This document shows positions 58,485 through 64,000 of a stretch of 64,000 nt of DNA, piece after piece. The translations under genes were made by a program, and so were the position numbers. The notes below the pieces were generated by a model. It saw nothing but the letters and a program-made list of their open reading frames with translations. It had not been told where the DNA came from and did no database searches. Every line of letters starts with the position of its first letter. Position 1 is the stretch's first letter. The stretch comes from Zarea fungicola (Eukaryota > Ascomycota > Sordariomycetes > Hypocreales > Cordycipitaceae): assembly GCA_900169235.1 (NCBI GenBank), contig FWCC01000135.1, positions 62,001 to 126,000 of the forward strand, read 5' to 3'.

Positions 58485-59844
58485 GGTGGCTGAGTGGCAA
58501 GGGTCTGGGATAGCCTGGTAATTTCTCGACAATGTATTGCAAGGAGAGTGCTGTCAACAGGCCATGCCGATTCCCATGACCTGGAGAAACCACTTGCTCT
58601 CTATATAGTCCCATACAGCCATCGTCGATGGGGCTTGAGCGCGCAAGAGCACATGGCGCGTGGTAAGGCGGCTGAAGTGGACTTGGAATTTTGAATCATG
58701 CCTCACATCCTGCCAGGGCACCTATCTACTGAGACTCGACGCTCTGAGGAATTCCTTTCCTTCGGATGCGACTGACCGGTGGTCGAGCCCGGCAAAGCCA
58801 GCCACCTAGCAGTTACATACCATCAAGTCTTTGTCTCACTATGGTCGATTGGAGATCTAGAGCAAGCTCCCAGCCCAGTGTGCTTTCTGATTTGTGCGTA
58901 GCTACTCAGTTGGCCGCTGTTTGTTGTACTGGTAAGACATTGAGGTGCCAAGTCTCAGTTGCCCTTCCAAGGCCAAGAGGCTCTGATTTGTAGCCCTGGT
59001 ACAGTGCCATTCCTTGACAGCGAACCACATATCAACCAAATTGGCGTCGCTGTGCTAGCGATAACGCACTTTTCCCTTTCTGGTTGATGGAGCGGGTAAA
59101 ATAGGGGCAGTTGAAGACAGGTAGGAATCCTTTTACGTCGCCCGGGTAGGTTGCACAGAAAATGTCTTGCAATGGTCTGTTGCGGCTTTTGGCGCATGGC
59201 CGGGACCCTGCAGCTGGCTATCCTTGTACTGCAGGGGCCCATGCAAAAGTTTAACCTGAGCACTTGGGCTTCGATCTTGGTGATGCGTGTGGGACAAGTA
59301 AAGGACGGGATGGAATGGGAATTGGATTGTCGTTGCCCTACGTTGGAATGACCAGGATCTTCGCGGTGCTAACTAGTCCTTTTAGAATCTAACAAGGTTG
59401 TGGAGCAGGAGTTGGATGAACCCGTAGATCCGGAGTGCGAAGTGTGAAGCAGCTCCGCGTTACTCCCCGTGATGTCGATTTTGATGAGGCTTTTGTATCT
59501 CGGAAGAGGCAAAAGGGAAAGGAAAAGTGAAAAGGAAAAGAAAGAAAAAAAATGAAGTCACGACAACGCAGCCAAGGTACGAAATCATCTCATCATGCTA
59601 TCAATAACACCAAACAGCGGAAACTTGACTCGGTTACGGCAAACTCTCAATTTACTATTCAAATTTCAAATCAACATCTGGAGCTGCAGAAGGCCTAGTA
59701 TTTTGGGGCAGGGACGTGTGTGCAAAAATCAGTTCTTAATTAGTTTTGCGGCCGTGTTACAAAAAATGTCAAAGTCACTAATGCCTAGCCCAAGATGAGG
59801 TATACCTCCTACTCCAGTCTTTCACAGCCTTTCATCGTCCTGGT
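58485..59844. other. Intergenic
   Basis: Promoter of the repeat-protein gene and 3' side of the small secreted protein gene. No further coding frame supported. Confidence 0.5.
58602..58607 (-). promoter_or_regulatory. TATA box of the repeat-protein gene
   Basis: TATATA within a short AT stretch about 120 bases before the start codon at 58484. Confidence 0.45.
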
Positions 59845-60245
59845 TTATCCAATGATGCACTATAAAATACGTCAGGAAAAAATTGACACTCATGTGTTGT
59901 AGTGTTTGAAAGCACGCTTACAGAAATGCCGCATTTGAAGAAGAGGCAGGCAGCACCGAGAAAACCCCCGGTATGGTTGCAAGAGTCCTGGCAGGAAGTG
60001 CATTTATCAGTGGGGTCGGGTTTATACGTGTTGTCTTTGCCCGACGGCAAGCCTTTGAGTAAGGCCAAGTATTGAGGTAACTGGTCAAAGCCAACGCCGG
60101 GAGGCAAGAAACTTGCGAGTTGCCCACCCAGGTCGACTTCGGATTGAGGGCCCGGTGCCGGGATCACGACTACTGTCTGGTTGATCATGGGTACGGCCGA
60201 TACAAATGCCAAGGCATTGGCCAGGATGAGGGCGGAGAACTGCAT
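59845..60245 (-). CDS. Small secreted protein with six cysteines
   Basis: Two exons on the minus strand, 60245-59922 and 59859-59845, encode 112 residues; the second exon is only 15 bases. The signal peptide is MQFSALILANALAFVSA. The C-terminal part has six cysteines spaced C-x2-C-x3-C-x10-C-x4-C-x3-C, starting at TDKCTSCQDSC. Reading through the 62-base intron (GTAAGC donor, TATAG acceptor) would give a longer tail with a different last cysteine context, but the spliced form ends CGISCIIG and gives an even cysteine count. The spacing is not that of hydrophobins (no CC pairs). Many such proteins are virulence or surface factors; that is a class expectation, not evidence. A TATAAA-like box lies about 135 bases upstream (near 60380). 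Confidence 0.72.
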
Positions 60246-60378
60246 CTGGAATAGTTGTAGTGGTGGCTTGGGGTGGAAAGCCTTTGCGGCTGGAGATTAT
60301 GTCCTGTTGATTGTCCGAGTTGTGTGTGAACCTGACGGTTTCCTCTTTTGTCCTTCTGGGGTGATGAGGTGGTCGTCC

Positions 60379-60385
60379 TTTATAG
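60379..60385 (-). promoter_or_regulatory. TATA-like box of the six-cysteine protein gene
   Basis: CTATAAAGG on the minus strand, about 135 bases before the start codon. Confidence 0.4.
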
Positions 60386-61340
60386 CTAAGCCGGCTAAGG
60401 TGTTGGTCATGGTCAATATCAGCATCAAGGATTTGGTATGGGTCAGCCTTGCCGCTTGAGTCCAGACCAGCAGTGCATTCAATACGGTAACCCTCGATGG
60501 AAAATGATCATCTGGGAATGGTCGGCATTCTTTTCTGTCCAGTACCTCAGTTTACTAGCCCAAGGTAGGTCTCACGATGATTGCCAGCATTCCCATGTTG
60601 GGCTTGGATGACTGATAGGCATCGCCCAAAATCCAGGGTGGTTAGTTATATTGCAGGACACTTGTCGGCAACCTGGAGACTGACACATAGTATACACTCG
60701 CCTTCACATCTCCAAGTAGTCTTTGGTTTCATGTCTCACATCTGCCGTCCTCTCTGAGCAGTCACCCCATTCCTTGCCCCTTCCATTCCCTGCAACTTCC
60801 CCGCACCCAAGGGATTGGGTCCCATGGTTAACTACCATAAGCATTCATCTCATGGCAAAGAAAAAAGGCCAAACTAGTCTAATTAAATGCCGCTCAAGGG
60901 GGATGAAGAAAATGACCCACAGAAGCCAGGCCAGTATACTAACGCCGCTCATTTTTCTTCTGCGCGGCATGCAGTCTATGATAGCTCAGAATATGGGGAC
61001 AAATCCCACTACAATTTTATATACCTGTTTTCGGGAGTTTGAAGCGAAAATGGCTTGTAGTTGTGTCATTTCAGAATAAGGGAGTTGATTGGCTGCTCCA
61101 TTAATGCAAGACAGCCATTTGCAATCCATTGCTTAGCTGGGGCAAACTTCCAAAGTACAAAAGAGTGAAAGGCAAATGGAGACTGGGAAACTGCAGCAGG
61201 CCGCGGTCTTTGGCTTGGAGGATGAACAGTTGTGTTCCTTTGCTATCATTAGCTGAACTTGTCGTCCAAGCTTACGTTGCTAGATCTCTGACGTCGAATG
61301 TGACCGTCGTTGGCAGCCCTGTGCACCATACGCTTGTGCT

Positions 61341-61394
61341 GACAGAAGCGGCATACAGCAATCTGTGATGGTGCTTGACTTCGTCTCAAGGCAG
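61341..61394 (+). repeat. Short dispersed repeat, copy 1
   Basis: Matches 63489-63543 over about 54 bases: GAAGCGGCATAC, AATCTGTG and GTCTCAAGGCAG are shared, with differences mostly G/A or C/T. Borders uncertain. Confidence 0.55.
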
Positions 61395-61902
61395 TGCAGC
61401 TTCGGTACGTGTGGAAGCTGTCCCAAGAATACTTTTGTACAGCTTTTAATATTGTTAAAAAAGATAGTTTAAATTTTGGACAAAGAGGCCTTTGTATCGA
61501 GCAGATTTATAGAAAGCTACATTAGCCGACATGGATGGGTCTTCATGTAGTATAATATACTTCAGATGTCCTGACGGGAGCCAACGTCAACATTATCATT
61601 TTTACTTTTTTCCTATAGAGTACCATATTCAAAGATTTTTATCATGCCACATGTGTATTTCATCACTGCGCATTTCAGTGTCTCAGTATCACACTGTATT
61701 CGTAGCGAGAAGAACACCGTATCCCTACCCAGTGTCTAGCCTTTGGAATGAGCTTTCACCATGATACAATACCACCTCGGGAAGCATGGAAACTTTTCTT
61801 TGATCGGGATGGTAGCGCTACTACTTAACCAATCACCTTCGCAGCCAGCAGACAAAGGGCACGCCGCCACTCTGTATAGCACAAGAACACTTGGGTCCAA
61901 AA

Positions 61903-62835
61903 ATGAAGGCACTCGCAGTCTTCGCTCTCTCGCTCGCAGCGGCCGCGCCCCTCACAAACAACACCGCGGCCGCACTCTCCATAAACACGATGAACCAGAT
62001 TCCCTCGCGTTTCCTCGCCACCACCGTGACAGCTAACCAGAACCCCATCGGAGCGCTAGTCGGTGGGCTCGTCGGGAGCCTTGGCACAGTAGTCGCCAGC
62101 GGCGCGTCGGTTCTCAATTCTGTGGGACACAACGTTGGCGGTATCGTGACCGGTGTGACTTCCCTCGGCTCGAATATCATCCAAGACGCCGGCAAAGCGC
62201 TGCAAGGGGTTGGATCGCTTGTTGGTGGCATCGGGAACGACGCTGGCAAGGCGGTGGAGGGCACTGTTTCTATTCTCACGGGTATCCTTGGCAACGCCGG
62301 CAAGTCCGCAAAGGGCGCCGGTGGCATTGCTGGCGGCATTGTGGGTGACGCCGTAAATGGATTGAAGGGTACCGCTTCCATTGCTGCTGGCATCTTGGGC
62401 AATGGCGTAAAGGGACTGAAGAATACCGCTTCCATTGCTGCTGGCGCCCTGGGCAATACTGGAAAGGGACTACAGGGAGTTGGATCCATTGCAGGCAACG
62501 CTGTGACGGGGCTACAAGGCGTCGGATCCATCGCTGGTGGCATTGCTGGCAACGCCGGGAACGGACTGCAGAAAGCTGGCTCTATTTCCAACGGTACATT
62601 GGGCAACACTTGGAAAGGACAGCAGGGCGCTGGCTCCATGGCTGGTGGCATGGGGAGCGACGCTGCCAGCGTGCTGCTAGGGGAAACCGCAGCCAATCTA
62701 TTAAAGAACCTTCGGCAGAGCACTGCACAAAGGCTGCAGGCAGAAACATCCACCGTGAGCGATATACAGCAAGGTGTTGCTCAAGGGTTGCCACAAGGCC
62801 TTCCGGTACTCAACGGCCTTCAAACTGGCGCATAA
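61903..62835 (+). CDS. Secreted Gly/Ala-rich protein with ~18-residue repeats
   Basis: One exon encodes 310 residues. The start at 61903 gives MKALAVFALSLAAAAPL, a signal peptide. Residues about 100-250 consist of eight or so imperfect 18-residue units of the form S-I-A-x-G-I-x-G-N-x-x-K-G-L-x-x-x-x. One unit is 14 residues (deletion of four). Glycine, alanine and small polar residues recur at fixed spacing, giving an amphipathic pattern. The tail (about 255-310) is Gln-rich with an EAS-like coil. There are no cysteines. It is the third secreted protein in a row, with the repeat protein and the six-cysteine protein. Structure might be a packed helical or polyglycine-type rod; function is unknown. 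The minus-strand frame over it is a shadow of the repeat. Confidence 0.75.
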   Translation: MKALAVFALSLAAAAPLTNNTAAALSINTMNQIPSRFLATTVTANQNPIGALVGGLVGSLGTVVASGASVLNSVGHNVGGIVTGVTSLGSNIIQDAGKALQGVGSLVGGIGNDAGKAVEGTVSILTGILGNAGKSAKGAGGIAGGIVGDAVNGLKGTASIAAGILGNGVKGLKNTASIAAGALGNTGKGLQGVGSIAGNAVTGLQGVGSIAGGIAGNAGNGLQKAGSISNGTLGNTWKGQQGAGSMAGGMGSDAASVLLGETAANLLKNLRQSTAQRLQAETSTVSDIQQGVAQGLPQGLPVLNGLQTGA

Positions 62836-64000
62836 GCATGGCAGAGGCATTAGGCAAGATGAACTGATGGCATATCAAGCACTTTCGAAGAGATAGTATG
62901 ACTGTAACTATAGTACTCCAGGCGAGGTTCTAGCCGTCAAAGGCTGGAACAAATAATAATACAATACCATGATCCCATCATTGAGCCTGCATTGTCGGCC
63001 GTTTGTGAGGGAGGCTTGAGCATGGTCCCTATGCAAGGCGAGATGGATCAGTTTGGCGTGTCAAAGGCCCGTAGAACCGCAGGACCTTAGTTCATTCCAA
63101 CTTGAGCCAGCACGGCAACTTTGGCATGTATTACTCCCTCCGTCACTCTAGGGAATGTCTGTCTTGCATGCGTCAGACCAACTTAAGCTTGGTGTCTCAG
63201 ACATGCGTATGCCGTTGTCGGAATTCACAGGTCTAGCAGAATGCAGTCGAGAATCTCATGGTGCCGCACATCTTTTCCATCCAAGAATTCGCATTCTTCA
63301 AGCTGTCTCAGATCCAGAAACCAATCGGGATATTTGGCGCAGCCTGTCCTAGAACGAGGGTTTAAGTTTGCGAGGGCCCGCAAGAAAGCTGACCCCACAG
63401 GGGTTTGTTGGTATGTATGCCGCTCGTGGCTTTTTCCAGAACAAGGTATAATGTTTCATGAAGCTCGCTGGCTAGCAATGCCGGTTGACGGAGAAGCGGC
63501 ATACGGGAATCTGTGGCGGTACTTGGCCTCCGTCTCAAGGCAGACTCTAACAGCAGGTCAATTCCCTTGTCACCCTTTTCTGCGTGGTATTGAAGGGTCG
63601 AGAGGTAATTAAACAGTGGTCTCACTATGCTGTGACGATGTCTGTGATTGGCAGGGAGGATATGGTGATTTTTCGTACATCCGGCCAGCCACAAACCGGC
63701 ATGAGTACTGAATTGAGTCTCATCCTTTAAAAGTAGACACAAGCAGGTGCAGCCTGGTTTGATGCTGTATGCTATAGCCCAGGACGTTGTCCAGAGAATA
63801 CGGTCCTTGCGGTTTCGTCTGAATCTTCCTTGGAAATGGCTATACTTGGGAGCACAAAGAGCTTTCAAGACCCAGACTGCTTCCTTGCTCCAGCTTCCTG
63901 ATCTTGGCGCGACACGTTGTTGTCAATCTGCACAAGGCTCATGCTGCCCCGCGCGTGTAGTTCATCGTCACCGTTTGGTCCGAGCAACTCCAACTGCCAG
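62836..64000. other. Right end, no firm gene
   Basis: Holds the second 54-base repeat copy. A 168-residue minus-strand frame at 63362-63868 has no motif or signal peptide and is not called. Confidence 0.45.
63489..63543 (+). repeat. Short dispersed repeat, copy 2
   Basis: Second copy of the 54-base repeat, 2.1 kb from the first, same orientation. Confidence 0.55.

Larger units (their letters stand above)
60246..61902. other. Intergenic, with one copy of a 54-base repeat
   Basis: No supported gene. A segment at about 61341-61394 matches 63489-63543. Confidence 0.5.

Noticed and set aside
61833..62753. 306-codon minus-strand frame with Pro-rich repeats
   Set aside because: Antisense of the Gly/Ala repeat gene; the periodicity is inherited and the plus strand has a signal peptide.
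63362..63868. 168-residue minus-strand frame
   Set aside because: No signal peptide, motif or plausible splice partner; the composition looks random.

Overview
This window is nuclear DNA of a filamentous ascomycete. Its genes carry short introns (50-170 bases) with GTRNGT donors, CTAAC/CTGAC branch sites and YAG acceptors, and the intron-containing tRNA is eukaryotic. The gene set (NHP2, QCR8, PHB1, REX3, UPS1, an Ndt80-family regulator beside N-acetylglucosamine genes, S28 peptidase, ABCC transporter, small secreted proteins) fits Pezizomycotina. A Sordariomycete, probably of the Hypocreales, is my inference; no species can be named from the sequence alone.

Layout. 1-2,066: sparse DNA with one tRNA-Leu gene that carries an unusual insertion. 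2,067-11,360: conserved genes (DUF1761-like membrane protein, NHP2, QCR8, PHB1, REX3 and an unknown protein); QCR8 and PHB1 diverge from one short promoter and both act in the mitochondrial inner membrane. 12,613-22,832: an N-acetylglucosamine (GlcNAc) catabolic cluster: Ndt80-like regulator (ron1-like), GH3 glucosaminidase (nag3-like), UNC-93/MFS transporter (ngt1-like), a histidine phosphatase and a GlcNAc-kinase-type hexokinase (hxk3-like). The deacetylase and deaminase genes that complete this pathway are not in the window. 25,294-34,029: accessory genes (secreted protein, second-type glucose-6-phosphate isomerase, amidase, secreted S28 peptidase) spaced by AT-rich, repeat-bearing DNA. 34,030-44,598: a gene-poor segment with two genes whose frames are broken or doubtful (a CxxC protein and a MACPF protein), bracketed by two direct copies of a diverged repeat about 265 bp long. 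44,599-54,489: ABCC transporter, ROG1-type lipase, UPS1 and low-molecular-weight tyrosine phosphatase. 54,975-62,835: three secreted proteins of unknown function: an 1,169-residue protein with twelve repeats of about 75 residues, a six-cysteine small protein and a Gly/Ala 18-residue-repeat protein.

How they work together. The cluster reads as a pathway: the GH3 enzyme would release GlcNAc, the transporter would move it, the hexokinase would phosphorylate it and the Ndt80-like factor would switch the set on. The isomerase 4.5 kb further on could feed the product into central metabolism. The clearest novelty candidates are (1) the 57-base insert with all spliceosomal intron signals inside the D-loop of tRNA-Leu(AAG), (2) the large secreted tandem-repeat protein, and (3) the repeat-bracketed segment with a decayed MACPF gene.
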